Positions 49,589 to 59,779 of a DNA stretch of 64,000 bases are shown here, piece by piece; the stretch's first letter is position 1, and each line of letters opens with the position of its first letter. The notes below the pieces were generated by a model. That model had not been told where the DNA came from and made no database searches. It worked only from the letters and a program-made list of their open reading frames with translations. The position numbers were made by a program, and so were the translations under genes. The stretch is taken from assembly GCF_020552705.1 (NCBI RefSeq), contig NZ_JAJBZG010000005.1:868001-932000 (forward strand), written 5' to 3'. The DNA is from Christiangramia sediminis (GTDB taxonomy: Bacteria; Bacteroidota; Bacteroidia; Flavobacteriales; Flavobacteriaceae).

Positions 49589-50458
49589 TTAATGCGCCCT
49601 GTAATAGTCTAGGTTTCTGAATTTTTTTGGGAGTGGAAGTTCAAAGATCAGTTGTTCTTTTAAAACCGGGTGTTCAAATATTATTTTACCGGCAAACAGG
49701 TACAGACTTTTTCCTTTAAAAAAAATATTTTCTCCTTTTCCGTAAATGCTGTCACCAATTATAGGGTTGTTGTTTTCGCTCAAATGAATCCTTAATTGAT
49801 GGGTTCTTCCAGTTAACGGTTTTAACTCTGCCAGCGTATATATCTCCTCATGTATTTGGTAATATTCTAAAGGATTCACCTTTGTTTCTGAAGATTTTTC
49901 ATCGATAAGGGAACTTATTTCTACTTGCTTGTCTACTTTTCCGTGAACAATGGCGTAGTAGGTTTTCTGAATATTCTTTTGAGCAAAATCTTCCTGAAGC
50001 TTAATAAGGGAGTTTCGAGTTTTTGCACAAAGCAAAATACCAGAAGTTGGATTGTCTAATCTGTGAGCGGGTAGTGGATAGGGAAGTGCATCCAGCTCAC
50101 CGGAAGCCCTTAGATTATGCGGTAAGGCATTTTCGATAGTTTTAAAATAATTTCCGCTGGTGGGATACCCGGGAGGTTTATGGATAACGGCTATATGCTC
50201 GTCCTGAAATAAAACTTCAAAATCTAATTTAAAGATCTTTTTATCTGATTGTTCTGGCTGTAAAAGATCAATTCTCTGACCTTCTTTTATCCAGGCGGAA
50301 GTAGTTGCTTTTTCGCCATTAAGCAGGATCATCCCTTTTTTAATGGCTTTTTTAATTCCACTTCGGGTTTGGATGGAAGAGAAGATAGAGACCGCATATT
50401 CCTGCAATCTAATTTCTTCAGAGATTGCAGGAACTATATGCGATTCTAATATTTTCAA
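49589..50458 (-). CDS. RluA-family pseudouridine synthase
   Basis: A protein of 289 residues from a TTG at 50458; a longer frame up to 50551 would overlap asnS by 89 nt and lacks similarity, and there is no ATG near. An S4-like N-terminal RNA-binding part (GIKKAIKKGMILLNGE) is followed by the synthase domain with HRLDNPTSG (catalytic Asp), LKPLTGRTHQLRIH and the final GDSIYG. It would modify uridines in rRNA or tRNA; exact site unknown. TTG is 4 nt after the asnS stop, so translation is coupled. Confidence 0.85.
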   Translation of the reverse strand: MKILESHIVPAISEEIRLQEYAVSIFSSIQTRSGIKKAIKKGMILLNGEKATTSAWIKEGQRIDLLQPEQSDKKIFKLDFEVLFQDEHIAVIHKPPGYPTSGNYFKTIENALPHNLRASGELDALPYPLPAHRLDNPTSGILLCAKTRNSLIKLQEDFAQKNIQKTYYAIVHGKVDKQVEISSLIDEKSSETKVNPLEYYQIHEEIYTLAELKPLTGRTHQLRIHLSENNNPIIGDSIYGKGENIFFKGKSLYLFAGKIIFEHPVLKEQLIFELPLPKKFRNLDYYRAH

Positions 50459-50462
50459 ATGA

Positions 50463-51905
50463 TTAAAATTCTGCGTTCTGAGGAGTACGTGGGAAAGGGA
50501 TAACATCTCTGATGTTGCCCATTCCGGTGGTGAATTGAACAAGTCTTTCAAAACCTAATCCGAAACCACTATGCACACAAGTACCAAATTTACGGGTGTC
50601 CAGATACCACCAAAGTTCTTCTTCAGGAATATCCAGTTCGGCCATTTTCTCTTTCAGAACATCTAAACGTTCTTCTCTCTGGCTTCCTCCAACGATCTCC
50701 CCAATTCCAGGGAATAGAATATCCATAGCTCTAACTGTTTTTCCGTCCTCGTTCAGCCTCATGTAAAAAGCTTTGATCTTTGCCGGATAATCAAAAAGTA
50801 TCACCGGTGACTTAAAATGCTTTTCTACAAGAAATCGTTCATGTTCACTTTGAAGATCGGCTCCCCATTCTTCAATAATATAATTGAATTTCTTCTTTTT
50901 GTTCGGCTTAGAATTTTTTAGGATCTCAATAGCTTCAGTATAGCTAACCCTTTTAAAATTATTATCTAAAACAAAATTCAGCTTCTCAAGAAGATTCATA
51001 TCGCTGCGTTCAGCTTGCGGCTTCAGTTTATCCTCATTTTCTTGTCTTTCCGCAAGGAACTCCAGGTCTTCTTTACAGTGCTCGATAATATATCTAAGAA
51101 CGTATTTAATGAAGTCTTCCGCAAGATCCATATTCTGATCAAGATCACAGAATGCAACCTCAGGTTCTATCATCCAGAACTCGGCAAGATGACGGGATGT
51201 GTTTGAATTCTCAGCCCTGAAGGTAGGTCCGAAAGTATAAACCTGGCCCAGTCCCAATGCAAAAGTTTCAGCTTCTAACTGACCTGAAACTGTAAGATTG
51301 GTTTCTTTTCCGAAGAAATCTTCCTTATAATTGATACTTCCGTCTTCATTCTTTGGAGGATTCTTCATATCCAAAGCAGAGACACGGAACATTTCTCCAG
51401 CACCTTCGGCATCACTTCCTGTAATGATTGGCGTATTTACATAAAAGAAATTCTTCTCCTGGAAATACTGGTGAACGGCAAAAGACAGTTTACTCCTAAC
51501 TCTCATAACCGCACCAAAAGTATTGGTACGAACTCTTAGATGCGCCTGCTCACGAAGTTTTTCCATACTATGTTTCTTGGGAGAAAGAATAGTAAGCTTT
51601 ACTTCTTCAGGATTTGCATCTCCCAGAATTTTAAGTTCGGTCACTTCAATTTCCACGCGTTGCTGACTTCCCTGACTTTCTTTTAAAGTACCTTTTACAG
51701 AAATCGCTGCGCCAACATTGATCCTTTTTATAAGGTCCTCATCGGTATTTTCAAAATCGATAACACACTGAAGGTTTTTTAGGGTTGAACCATCATTAAG
51801 TGCAATAAATCTATTGCTCCGGAAAGAGCGCACCCAACCTTGAACATGGTGTTCCTGTAAAAACTGATCGCTTTCCAGTATTTCAGCGATTTTTGCTTGT
51901 ATCAT
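50463..51905 (-). CDS. asnS: asparagine--tRNA ligase
   Basis: A 480-residue class II aminoacyl-tRNA synthetase. An N-terminal OB-fold anticodon-binding domain (about 15-105, WVRSFRSNRFIALNDG) and the catalytic core with class II motif 2 (FRAENSNTSRHLAEFWMIEPE) and motif 3 (GFGLGFERLVQF) are visible. The C-terminus ends PQNAEF. Length and motifs are typical of AsnRS rather than AspRS. Good promoter at 51928-51958. The downstream RluA gene follows by 4 nt. Confidence 0.95.
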   Translation of the reverse strand: MIQAKIAEILESDQFLQEHHVQGWVRSFRSNRFIALNDGSTLKNLQCVIDFENTDEDLIKRINVGAAISVKGTLKESQGSQQRVEIEVTELKILGDANPEEVKLTILSPKKHSMEKLREQAHLRVRTNTFGAVMRVRSKLSFAVHQYFQEKNFFYVNTPIITGSDAEGAGEMFRVSALDMKNPPKNEDGSINYKEDFFGKETNLTVSGQLEAETFALGLGQVYTFGPTFRAENSNTSRHLAEFWMIEPEVAFCDLDQNMDLAEDFIKYVLRYIIEHCKEDLEFLAERQENEDKLKPQAERSDMNLLEKLNFVLDNNFKRVSYTEAIEILKNSKPNKKKKFNYIIEEWGADLQSEHERFLVEKHFKSPVILFDYPAKIKAFYMRLNEDGKTVRAMDILFPGIGEIVGGSQREERLDVLKEKMAELDIPEEELWWYLDTRKFGTCVHSGFGLGFERLVQFTTGMGNIRDVIPFPRTPQNAEF

Positions 51906-51927
51906 TTAGTTGAAATTTTTAAAAAAA

Positions 51928-51958
51928 CAAAGATAGTTTTTCGCCTGAAGCTTCGCAA
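51928..51958 (-). promoter_or_regulatory. promoter of asnS
   Basis: Minus strand TTG, 20-bp spacer, TATCTTTG (51928-51935), 22 nt before the ATG at 51905. Confidence 0.55.
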
Positions 51959-51980
51959 GCAGGCCGTTTATTAAACAATT

Positions 51981-54395
51981 TTAATTCTTTTGTTCTTCAG
52001 ATTTATAATTTTTTTCGTCCTCTTCGGTTTCGATGATCTTCATGGCCGGTTCTTTTAAAACCTCTTTATTGGCAATACTTCTTTCCAGGGAAAGTAGTAA
52101 GGAAGGCAAAAGCAGCAAATTGGCAAGCATAGCAAATAACAAGGTGGCTGAAACCAATCCTCCCAGGGCCACAGTTCCGCCAAAACTACTGATCATAAAT
52201 ACGGAGAATCCAAAGAACAGAACTATAGAAGTATAGAACATACTAACCCCTGTTTCTTTTAGAGCTGCATATACAGATCGTTTTATTTTCCAGTTATTGG
52301 CTTTGAGCTCCTGCCTGTATTTGGCAAGGAAATGAATCGTATCATCTACCGAGATCCCAAAGGCGATGCTAAATACCAGGATCGTGGAGGGTTTGATGGG
52401 AACTCCCAGAAAGCCCATTAATCCCGCTGTTACCAATAATGGCAGCAGGTTAGGCACCAGGGAAATAATGATCATTCTAAAACTTCTGAACATCCAGGCC
52501 ATTAATCCTGCGATCAGTAATATCGCTAAACCAAGTGAAATAATAAGATTCCTTACGAGATAATTGGTTCCTTTCTGAAATAACAAGGCTTTACCGGTAA
52601 TAGAAACATTATACCTTTCTTCAGGAAATATTTTTTTGATCTGTGGTAGAAGATCATTCTCGATCTCTTCCATTTTCTCAGTTCCCACATCTTTCATAAA
52701 AGTGGTGATCCGCGCATATTGTCCTGTGGAATCTACGTATGACTGCATGATCCCTTCATTGGAAGAAAGGCTCTTGGCATACGGCATAATGAAATTTCTT
52801 TCTTGCGAGCTTGGTAACTGATAGTATTTTGGATTCCCGTTATAATAAGCCTGTTTGGAATATTTCACCAGCCTATTGATAGAAAGCGGTTTGGAAAGTT
52901 CTGGGATTTCCTGAATGAAATTTTCCAGTTCTTCCATTCGTTTTAAATTGGATAGCTTTAGAACTCCCTTTGGACGTTTGGTATCTATAAGTATTTCCAA
53001 AGGCATTACTCCGTCAAACTCTCTTTCAAAGAATTTTACATCTTTAAAGAATTGTGTGTCCTGGGGCATATCTTCCAGAATACTTCCGGAAACCTTGATG
53101 GTATAAATACCTATAATACTTAAAACAAGTAAGGAAACTGAAGAAATATAGATAGCGATCCTGTGGTGCCGCACCATATTTTCCATCCAGTTTACAAAGC
53201 CACCTATCCATCTTTTGGTTAAGTGCTTTAAGTGCCTGTCTTTGGGAGGTCTTAAATAACTGTAGATAACCGGAATTATCAATAAACTCAGAATAAAGAT
53301 TGCCAGAATATTGATAGAAGCCACCACACCAAATTCTCGTAATAGTCTACTGTCGGTTAAAATAAAGGTCGCAAATCCTGAAGCGGTGGTCACATTCGTC
53401 ATTAAGGTGGCATTTCCCACCTTGGTGATCACGCGTTGTAATGATTTTGCCTGATTCCCGTGTTTTTTTATTTCCTGCTGATATTTATTGATCAGAAAAA
53501 TACAGTTGGGGATCCCAATTACAATAATAAGCGGCGGAATAAGAGCGGTAAGAATGGTGATCTCGTAATGTAAAAGGCCAATGATCCCAAAGGCCCACAT
53601 GACTCCAATACATACCGTAAACATAGAAATTATCGTGGCTCTGATAGATCTAAAAAAGAAAAAGAAGATCAGAGAGGTTACAATTAAAGCGGCCAGGATA
53701 AAAAGCCCAATTTCATCCACGATATTTTGAGCATTGAGCGTACGTATGTAGGGCATTCCCGAAACGCGGACATCAATTTCATATTTACTTTCAAATTCTT
53801 CAATAAGAGGTTCCAGCTCTTCCAGCACAAAAATTTTCCTGGCTTTGGTATTCACCAGTTCTTTGTTTAAATATAGTGCCGACTGTATGGTATTGGAATG
53901 GGAGCTATAGACCAGATTTTCGTAAAATGGCAATTCTGTAAATAGCTTATTTTCAAACTTTTTTAGTTCAAGACTGTCCGGGTTATTATCCTTTAAGACC
54001 GGCACCATTTCGAACCTTTTAGGATCTTCAAATTTTTTAAGTTCCTGAAGGCTTGCCGGGGAAATTATTTGATCAACTTCAGGGTAAGATTTCAGTTTTG
54101 AAGTAAGCTCATTCCAGGCCTTAAATTTTTCAGGAGTAAACAGGGCAGAATCCTGAACACCCAGTAAAATCAGGTTCCCTTCTTCACCGAATTTATTCAG
54201 AAAATCATTATAACTGATATTGACCTCATGATCATCGGGCATCAGGTTTGCTTCAGTATAGGAAAAACGCATATTTTTCCATTGGGTAGAAAGCAGGAAA
54301 GTAGCGATCGCAATAAGAATAATTATTACGATCCTGTTTCTTAAAATAATACCGGCGATGGAATTCCAGAATCCAAAGCTAAAGATCTTCTGCAT
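51981..54395 (-). CDS. MMPL/RND-family membrane exporter
   Basis: An 804-residue protein of the RND superfamily (MMPL/HpnN/SSD-type). Two repeats each have one helix, a periplasmic loop of about 170 residues and five helices. The loop helix with FGISVDDTIHFL (near 720) carries the paired Asp of the proton relay. Members export lipids, hopanoids or sterol-like molecules; substrate unknown. It has no membrane-fusion or outer-membrane partner nearby. Acidic C-terminal tail. Confidence 0.88.
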   Translation of the reverse strand: MQKIFSFGFWNSIAGIILRNRIVIIILIAIATFLLSTQWKNMRFSYTEANLMPDDHEVNISYNDFLNKFGEEGNLILLGVQDSALFTPEKFKAWNELTSKLKSYPEVDQIISPASLQELKKFEDPKRFEMVPVLKDNNPDSLELKKFENKLFTELPFYENLVYSSHSNTIQSALYLNKELVNTKARKIFVLEELEPLIEEFESKYEIDVRVSGMPYIRTLNAQNIVDEIGLFILAALIVTSLIFFFFFRSIRATIISMFTVCIGVMWAFGIIGLLHYEITILTALIPPLIIVIGIPNCIFLINKYQQEIKKHGNQAKSLQRVITKVGNATLMTNVTTASGFATFILTDSRLLREFGVVASINILAIFILSLLIIPVIYSYLRPPKDRHLKHLTKRWIGGFVNWMENMVRHHRIAIYISSVSLLVLSIIGIYTIKVSGSILEDMPQDTQFFKDVKFFEREFDGVMPLEILIDTKRPKGVLKLSNLKRMEELENFIQEIPELSKPLSINRLVKYSKQAYYNGNPKYYQLPSSQERNFIMPYAKSLSSNEGIMQSYVDSTGQYARITTFMKDVGTEKMEEIENDLLPQIKKIFPEERYNVSITGKALLFQKGTNYLVRNLIISLGLAILLIAGLMAWMFRSFRMIIISLVPNLLPLLVTAGLMGFLGVPIKPSTILVFSIAFGISVDDTIHFLAKYRQELKANNWKIKRSVYAALKETGVSMFYTSIVLFFGFSVFMISSFGGTVALGGLVSATLLFAMLANLLLLPSLLLSLERSIANKEVLKEPAMKIIETEEDEKNYKSEEQKN

Positions 54396-54413
54396 AGCTC
54401 CAATTTAGCGGCG

Positions 54414-54421
54414 CAAAGGTA
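54414..54421 (-). promoter_or_regulatory. -7 box of MMPL gene
   Basis: Minus strand TACCTTTG, exact TAnnTTTG, 18 nt before the ATG at 54395. Confidence 0.5.
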
Positions 54422-54471
54422 AAAAAAGCATCCTTAATTAGTTTGTTGTTAAAGGATTAATCTTCCAAAAA

Positions 54472-56931
54472 TTAAAGTTGCAGCAGCAGAGTGAACTTGA
54501 AAGAAAAATTCTCTTTGAAGCTAGATAGATGATAAGCCCCGTATCTATAAGCGGCGCTAAGTCCGAAGCCGGCGAAAATCTTGTTCAATTCTAAACCTGC
54601 TTCAGAATATCCATGCTCCAGGGTATTAAATGAAACATTCTGATGTTTTTCAGGATCCTCAAAATCGCCAATAGCATACCTCGATATAAAAACTAATTCC
54701 GGCTGAAAATTCTTTGAAATAAGCAGCGGTCTTAACTGGTGCCTAACATGTAGCATGGCCTGGCTGGTACTGTAGAATTCATTAAAATACATGGTTTCAA
54801 AACTGTTTCTTCCTGCCACCGAAAATCTTCTGAAAATACTCTCCCTGTTAGGATTATTAGGGTTAGCGTGAAAAACATGGGTGAGAGGCAGATCACCAAA
54901 AGCGTAATTTCCTTCCAGGATAAATTCAGTTCTGGACTTATCCAGTCGTCTTATTTCGTGTTCGGCCTTTAATCCCAGTCTGGTAAAATTGAAATCTCCT
55001 CCAAATGCCGAAAAAGATTGTTCTAACTGGCCGGTGAACTGGGGGAAGTCTTTTTCCAGAATAATATTTCCGTCAGGGGTATTCAAAAATCTTGAAAATG
55101 GCCTCCATAAAAAGGAAAAACTCGCCGTGGTAAGATCGTAATCCCGGAATTCCTCTGAATTTTCCAGGTAGGTATAATCCCTGATTTGCCAGATATCTTC
55201 TCTGGAGATTCTTAATTGGGTATCAAATTTAGGAGTGATCCTATGTTCTAATCCGGCAGAATATCGGCGGTAATTATAGAAAAAATTGATGTTCACAAAT
55301 CTTGGTTCCAGGATAGAGAAGGTGTTCTGGCCCTTTAGATAATCAAAAGAGGCGACTTCCCGGATGTCCCTGGAGAAATTGAAATTAAGCTTTGTTCCAT
55401 TTTTTTTATTCAGATAGAGCTGAGTGCCAATTCCATATTTAAAAACCTCATCTTTGAAGCCATAAGTGGTGTAGCCATTAATGTTGAATTTATCTGAAAC
55501 TCTATCGTTGGTTCTACCTCCAAAGCCCAGACGTATTCCTTCATAATTATTGAATTTAAAGATCTTGCTCAGGTCCAGATCCCAGAAACCTAGAGGGTAG
55601 GAGCCAGAAGCCATAGCTTTCTTTACTTCGATCTTTCTCTCTACCCCTCCCATTTTTATTAGGCTATCTACCTTTTGCTTAGTACCCTCATCACGTGCTG
55701 AAAAGTCTATTTTCCTGTTTTGTTTCCAAAAAACACTGTCTCTATAGGATGCCGTGCTAACCACATTAATATCTGCATCAGATTTTTTTACCTCGGGATT
55801 AAAATCAAGATCTACATTATAATTTTTGGAAGTGGAGTTAAGATAAACATCGTTACCGGTTTTTTTAGATCCAAAAATCGTATTAAGCAATCCTTTTCCT
55901 TTTTGAACAGAACCAACTGAAATGGTACCTCCAAAAACCGAAATTTCCTTTCCCCCGGAGCCGGGCCTGATTCTGGTAATTTGTTCTAAAGGAAACCAGA
56001 GGTCTTTTTCCGGGTAGTATTGATAGATGTGTGTTACTTCAAGTTTGATAGCACCTAGAAGTTGTGCTTTTGCTTGCTGAATGGCGAGACTTTCTGTGTC
56101 CAGATAGAGTATTCCTTCAAGACCGGCGACAATCCTTTCACGCTTAGGTTTGAAATAAACCATGTAAGAGGGTCTTTCTGAAGCAATAGTATCCAGAATC
56201 TTATAATCATAATTCTGGAGTGCATTATTGGCCAAAGGGCCGGCATATTTGGTTTTATATAATTCGTAATCCTTTTTATAAAGTGATAAAGGATTTACTT
56301 CCATGGCCAAAACATTGTAAACAGGTTTTTCAAAACCAGCGGTTTTAATCCCGATTACATCTTCCCGATGTCCATTATTAGAAGAGAACGAATGTTCTGA
56401 AACTTTTTCTGAAAGATATGCCCGCCCCTCGTTGATGATTGTTTGCATTGCAGCAGAGGTAGAATCAGCCTGCAAAGAAATTCCATTGAATTCATTATCG
56501 ATTATAAATTTTGTATAAGACGTGTATTTATAGCCTTCCAGTAATTTTTCGGGATCATTGGCATCACGTCTGGCAATGGCTTTTTTAATTAAGGCTTCGG
56601 CAGGATTAGGCCCGTCTGAAATCATTACGGTTTCAAGCTGCTCATATTTTGGAGTCATTCCCACCTGCAAATATTGGGTGGCTGTGGATATTTCAATATT
56701 TATAGTTTCAAAACCCACATAGGAGATGGAGATATTTTCAGATTTCTGTGATAAATTTATCTCGAAACTACCATCGATATTTGTAAGAATTTGGGAGCCT
56801 TCCTCTATTTGAATCTTTGCGTAAGCCAGAGGTTCCCGGGTCTCCTTATTTATTACTCTTCCGGGAATAACTTTTTGGCCAAAGAGGCAGAAACCACAAA
56901 AAAAGAAGACTAAAAAAAAAGAGTAGCGCAT
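54472..56931 (-). CDS. DUF5686 outer-membrane protein with carboxypeptidase-D-like domain
   Basis: An 819-residue protein. Signal peptide (1-18), a carboxypeptidase regulatory-like/CarboxypepD_reg domain (about 20-95, GRVINKETREPLAYAKIQ) and a long DUF5686 domain (about 100-819) with many beta strands and a terminal Phe-rich strand, consistent with an outer-membrane barrel. DUF5686 occurs only in Bacteroidota and its function is not known. Often co-occurs with TonB-dependent systems by fold. Monocistronic. Confidence 0.85.
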   Translation of the reverse strand: MRYSFFLVFFFCGFCLFGQKVIPGRVINKETREPLAYAKIQIEEGSQILTNIDGSFEINLSQKSENISISYVGFETINIEISTATQYLQVGMTPKYEQLETVMISDGPNPAEALIKKAIARRDANDPEKLLEGYKYTSYTKFIIDNEFNGISLQADSTSAAMQTIINEGRAYLSEKVSEHSFSSNNGHREDVIGIKTAGFEKPVYNVLAMEVNPLSLYKKDYELYKTKYAGPLANNALQNYDYKILDTIASERPSYMVYFKPKRERIVAGLEGILYLDTESLAIQQAKAQLLGAIKLEVTHIYQYYPEKDLWFPLEQITRIRPGSGGKEISVFGGTISVGSVQKGKGLLNTIFGSKKTGNDVYLNSTSKNYNVDLDFNPEVKKSDADINVVSTASYRDSVFWKQNRKIDFSARDEGTKQKVDSLIKMGGVERKIEVKKAMASGSYPLGFWDLDLSKIFKFNNYEGIRLGFGGRTNDRVSDKFNINGYTTYGFKDEVFKYGIGTQLYLNKKNGTKLNFNFSRDIREVASFDYLKGQNTFSILEPRFVNINFFYNYRRYSAGLEHRITPKFDTQLRISREDIWQIRDYTYLENSEEFRDYDLTTASFSFLWRPFSRFLNTPDGNIILEKDFPQFTGQLEQSFSAFGGDFNFTRLGLKAEHEIRRLDKSRTEFILEGNYAFGDLPLTHVFHANPNNPNRESIFRRFSVAGRNSFETMYFNEFYSTSQAMLHVRHQLRPLLISKNFQPELVFISRYAIGDFEDPEKHQNVSFNTLEHGYSEAGLELNKIFAGFGLSAAYRYGAYHLSSFKENFSFKFTLLLQL

Positions 56932-56954
56932 TGGGGTTGCTTATGACTTAAAAT

Positions 56955-56998
56955 AGAAAATGCCGGATCAAATCTGAAGTTTTCAGATCTAAACCGGC
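56955..56998 (-). terminator. terminator of frr
   Basis: Minus strand: long imperfect stem from GCCGGTTTAGATCTGAA to its near-inverse, then ATTTTCTATTTT. 23 nt after the frr stop. Confidence 0.65.
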
Positions 56999-57020
56999 AA
57001 CTTATGTGGTTTGGAGAACA

Positions 57021-57572
57021 TTATACGGTCATGATCTCTGTTTCTTTTACCGCAAGGATCTTATCAATCCTTTCAATATATGTATTGGTTAATTCCTGAA
57101 CATCATCTTCAGAAGTTTTTAAAAGATCTTCAGAAATATCCAGTTTTTTTAGTTCCTGGTTTGCCTGTTTTCTGTCGTTTCTAACCCCTACTTTAGCATC
57201 TTCAGCTTCAGCTTTCGCCTGTTTTGAAAGTTGCTTTCTTCTTTCTTCAGTAAGTGGTGGAACATTTATGATAACACTTTCCCCATTATTCATAGGGTTG
57301 AAGCCAAGATTGGCCAGCATGATTCCTCTTTCTATCTCCTGAATTAAACTTTTTTCAAAAGGCTGAATTGAAAGGGTTCTGGCGTCAGGAGTGTTTACAT
57401 TGGCTACCTGCTGCAGCGGTGTTTGGGATCCATAATACTCAACCATCACACTACCCAACATACTTGGGCTTGCTTTTCCTGCACGTATATTTGAAAGTTG
57501 TTTTTTAAGATGCGAAATGGCATTTTCCATTCCTTCTTTTGCTTCTTCTAAAATAAATTCAACTTCATCCAT
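57021..57572 (-). CDS. frr: ribosome recycling factor
   Basis: A 183-residue RRF. Three-helix-bundle core with RAGKASPSML (about 30-39) and the tail segment KLDISEDLLKTSEDDVQELTNTYIERID are conserved. It splits post-termination ribosomes with EF-G. It follows pyrH by 26 nt, the usual bacterial pyrH-frr order. Confidence 0.96.
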   Translation of the reverse strand: MDEVEFILEEAKEGMENAISHLKKQLSNIRAGKASPSMLGSVMVEYYGSQTPLQQVANVNTPDARTLSIQPFEKSLIQEIERGIMLANLGFNPMNNGESVIINVPPLTEERRKQLSKQAKAEAEDAKVGVRNDRKQANQELKKLDISEDLLKTSEDDVQELTNTYIERIDKILAVKETEIMTV

Positions 57573-57598
57573 TTTTAATATGATTTACTATTTGATGT

Positions 57599-58306
57599 TT
57601 ATAAGTTCACTTTGGTTCCAACACGTTCTCCGGTAGCGACCTTCAAAAGGTTGCCCGGTTTGTTCATGTCAAATACTATTATTGGTAATTCGTTTTCCTG
57701 ACTCAAGGTGAAGGCGGTTGTGTCCATAACCTTCAGGCCTTTTTTAATTACATCTTCAAATGTAATAAAATCGAATTTGGTTGCTTCTTTATTCTTTTCA
57801 GGGTCTGAAGTATAGATCCCATCTACACGTGTTCCTTTGAGGATAACATCGGCTTTAATTTCAATAGCCCTAAGCACGGCTGCTGAATCTGTAGTGAAAT
57901 AGGGATTACCCGTTCCACCACCAAAGATGACCACTCTTCCTTTTTCCAGATGGCGGATAGCCTTACGGCGTATAAAAGGTTCAGCTACTTCATTAATTTT
58001 GATAGCCGATTGTAGTCTGGTTTGGATGTCAGCATCTTCAAGGGCACTTTGCAATGCGAGTCCGTTTATCACGGTAGCCAGCATTCCCATGTGATCACCC
58101 TGTACACGATCCATTCCTCGACTGGCGCCTGCAACTCCTCTAAAAATATTTCCTCCTCCAATTACGATCGCTAATTCAACACCTTTATCCACTACCGATT
58201 TGATTTCGGCAGCATATTCTGCCAATCGCTCGGGATCAATGCCATATTGGCGGTTTCCCATTAAAGCTTCTCCTGATAGTTTTAAAAGTATTCTTCCGTA
58301 TTGCAT
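57599..58306 (-). CDS. pyrH: UMP kinase
   Basis: A 235-residue amino-acid-kinase-fold UMP kinase. [10 protein letters not shown] (8-17), [10 protein letters not shown] (about 49-58) and [15 protein letters not shown] (about 133-147) are the nucleotide and phosphate-binding motifs. It makes UDP for pyrimidine synthesis. Promoter at 58329-58358. First of the pyrH-frr pair. Confidence 0.96.
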   Translation of the reverse strand: MQYGRILLKLSGEALMGNRQYGIDPERLAEYAAEIKSVVDKGVELAIVIGGGNIFRGVAGASRGMDRVQGDHMGMLATVINGLALQSALEDADIQTRLQSAIKINEVAEPFIRRKAIRHLEKGRVVIFGGGTGNPYFTTDSAAVLRAIEIKADVILKGTRVDGIYTSDPEKNKEATKFDFITFEDVIKKGLKVMDTTAFTLSQENELPIIVFDMNKPGNLLKVATGERVGTKVNL

Positions 58307-58328
58307 AGCTGCTTTTTAATAATCGTTG

Positions 58329-58358
58329 CAAATATAGCTAATATCTGAATTTGTGAAA
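58329..58358 (-). promoter_or_regulatory. promoter of pyrH
   Basis: Minus strand TTTC, 18-bp spacer, TATATTTG (58329-58336), 22 nt before the ATG. Confidence 0.55.
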
Positions 58359-58441
58359 TATAAAGCGACTATTTTGAAAATCATTCAGAGACTTTTAGTA
58401 TTTATTAACGTGAACTACCATTTTTCAAGCTTGTCATTAAA

Positions 58442-58470
58442 TTGTAATGGCCGGATTTTTGATATCTTTA
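58442..58470 (+). promoter_or_regulatory. promoter of YugP-type protease
   Basis: TTG (58442-58444), 18-bp spacer, TATCTTTA (58463-58470, one base off consensus), 34 nt before the ATG. Confidence 0.45.
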
Positions 58471-58504
58471 GAGCCTAGAATAAACCGACAAAACTTAAAA
58501 TCAA

Positions 58505-59197
58505 ATGTTAGGATATTATATAATTGCAGGACTTATTTTTTTGGTAAGTATGTTTGTGAGCAATAAGCTCAAAAGTAAATTTAAAAAGTATTCCAAGGTT
58601 CATCTTCAGAATGGGATGAGCGGAAAAGAGATCGCGGAAAAAATGCTACGGGATAATGGAATTACCGATGTAAAAGTAACCTCTACGCCGGGAATGCTTT
58701 CAGATCACTACAACCCTTCAAAGAAAACTGTAAATCTTAGTGAGGGTGTTTATTCACAAAGAAATGCCGCTGCTGCTGCTGTTGCTGCCCACGAATGTGG
58801 TCACGCTGTACAGCATGCCAAAGCCTATAGCTGGTTGCAGATGAGAAGTAAACTGGTGCCGGTGGTAAGCGTTGCTTCAAAACTATCCCAATGGGCTATT
58901 TTTGGAGGTCTTATTCTTATGACCATGGTTGGAGTAGGAGTGGGTCAAACGGTGCTTCTTATCGGTATAATAATGTACGGAATGGGAACTCTTTTCAGCT
59001 TTATTACATTGCCGGTAGAATATGATGCCAGTAACCGAGCTCTGGCATGGCTGGAAACTGAAAATATGCTGACTGCTGCTGAACATGATGCAGCTGAAGA
59101 CTCCTTGAAATGGGCCGCCCGAACTTACGTGGTAGCTGCGATTGGTTCTTTAGCTACTTTATTATACTTCCTGAGTATATTTATGGGAAGAGATTAA
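58505..59197 (+). CDS. YugP-type zinc membrane protease
   Basis: A 230-residue membrane protein of the neutral zinc metallopeptidase 2 family (PF04298). The HECGH (96-100) motif is the zinc site, followed by AVQHA. Hydrophobic segments flank it (about 3-20, 135-150 and 155-170, and 208-225). Substrate unknown. It has a promoter and a bidirectional terminator of its own. Confidence 0.9.
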   Translation: MLGYYIIAGLIFLVSMFVSNKLKSKFKKYSKVHLQNGMSGKEIAEKMLRDNGITDVKVTSTPGMLSDHYNPSKKTVNLSEGVYSQRNAAAAAVAAHECGHAVQHAKAYSWLQMRSKLVPVVSVASKLSQWAIFGGLILMTMVGVGVGQTVLLIGIIMYGMGTLFSFITLPVEYDASNRALAWLETENMLTAAEHDAAEDSLKWAARTYVVAAIGSLATLLYFLSIFMGRD

Positions 59198-59220
59198 TTA
59201 GAAAAAATTGAATTATAAAT

Positions 59221-59253
59221 AAAAAAGGCTGCTTGATTTAAGCAGCCTTTTTT
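59221..59253. terminator. bidirectional terminator yugP/lrp
   Basis: AAAAAAGGCTGCTT / AAGCAGCCTTTTTT perfect inverted repeat with GATTT loop, between convergent genes. Confidence 0.9.
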
Positions 59254-59258
59254 ATTTC

Positions 59259-59729
59259 TTATATTTTAATCTGCCTGTTTATCTGTTGATTTAGAGAGAT
59301 AAAAGTTTCTGTTCTGGAAACGCCTTCTATCGCCTGAATATTTTTATTAAGAACATGCATTAAATGCTCATTATCGGTACAGAGGATCTTTAAAAATATA
59401 GACCAGTTTCCGGTGGTGTAATGACACTCTATAACTTCAGGAATTTCACTCAGCTGTTTTACTGCCTGAGGGTTACTCACTGCTTTGTCAAGATATACAC
59501 CGACAAAGGCCATGGTCTTATACCCTAAAAGCCGGGCATCCAACATCATTTTAGAACCTTTAATTAATCCTGATTTTTCCAGTTTTCGTAAACGCTGGTG
59601 TACCGCGGCTCCGGTGATCCCAATATTCTTGGCGATCTCTAAGATCGGTTTTTTTGCATCTTTCATCAGGAAATTGAGAATGGTTTTATCAATTCCATCA
59701 AGCTTAACATTATCGTTAACTATCTTCAT
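59259..59729 (-). CDS. Lrp/AsnC family regulator
   Basis: A 156-residue protein with an N-terminal winged helix (residues 10-60, DKTILNFLMKDAKKPILEIAKNIGITGAAVHQRLRKLE pattern) and a C-terminal RAM ligand-binding domain (about 75-150). It lies 50 nt after the saccharopine dehydrogenase-like gene on the same strand, so lysine-related ligands are plausible. Target genes not shown. Confidence 0.88.
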   Translation of the reverse strand: MKIVNDNVKLDGIDKTILNFLMKDAKKPILEIAKNIGITGAAVHQRLRKLEKSGLIKGSKMMLDARLLGYKTMAFVGVYLDKAVSNPQAVKQLSEIPEVIECHYTTGNWSIFLKILCTDNEHLMHVLNKNIQAIEGVSRTETFISLNQQINRQIKI

Positions 59730-59779
59730 AGATAATTTTTTTGGTTGTTAAGCTAAAATACAAAAAATGCTTTCCATTT

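Noticed and set aside
50459-50551. N-terminal extension of the RluA-family gene
   Set aside because: It would overlap asnS by 89 nt in another frame and shows no similarity; a TTG 4 nt after the asnS stop is a better start.
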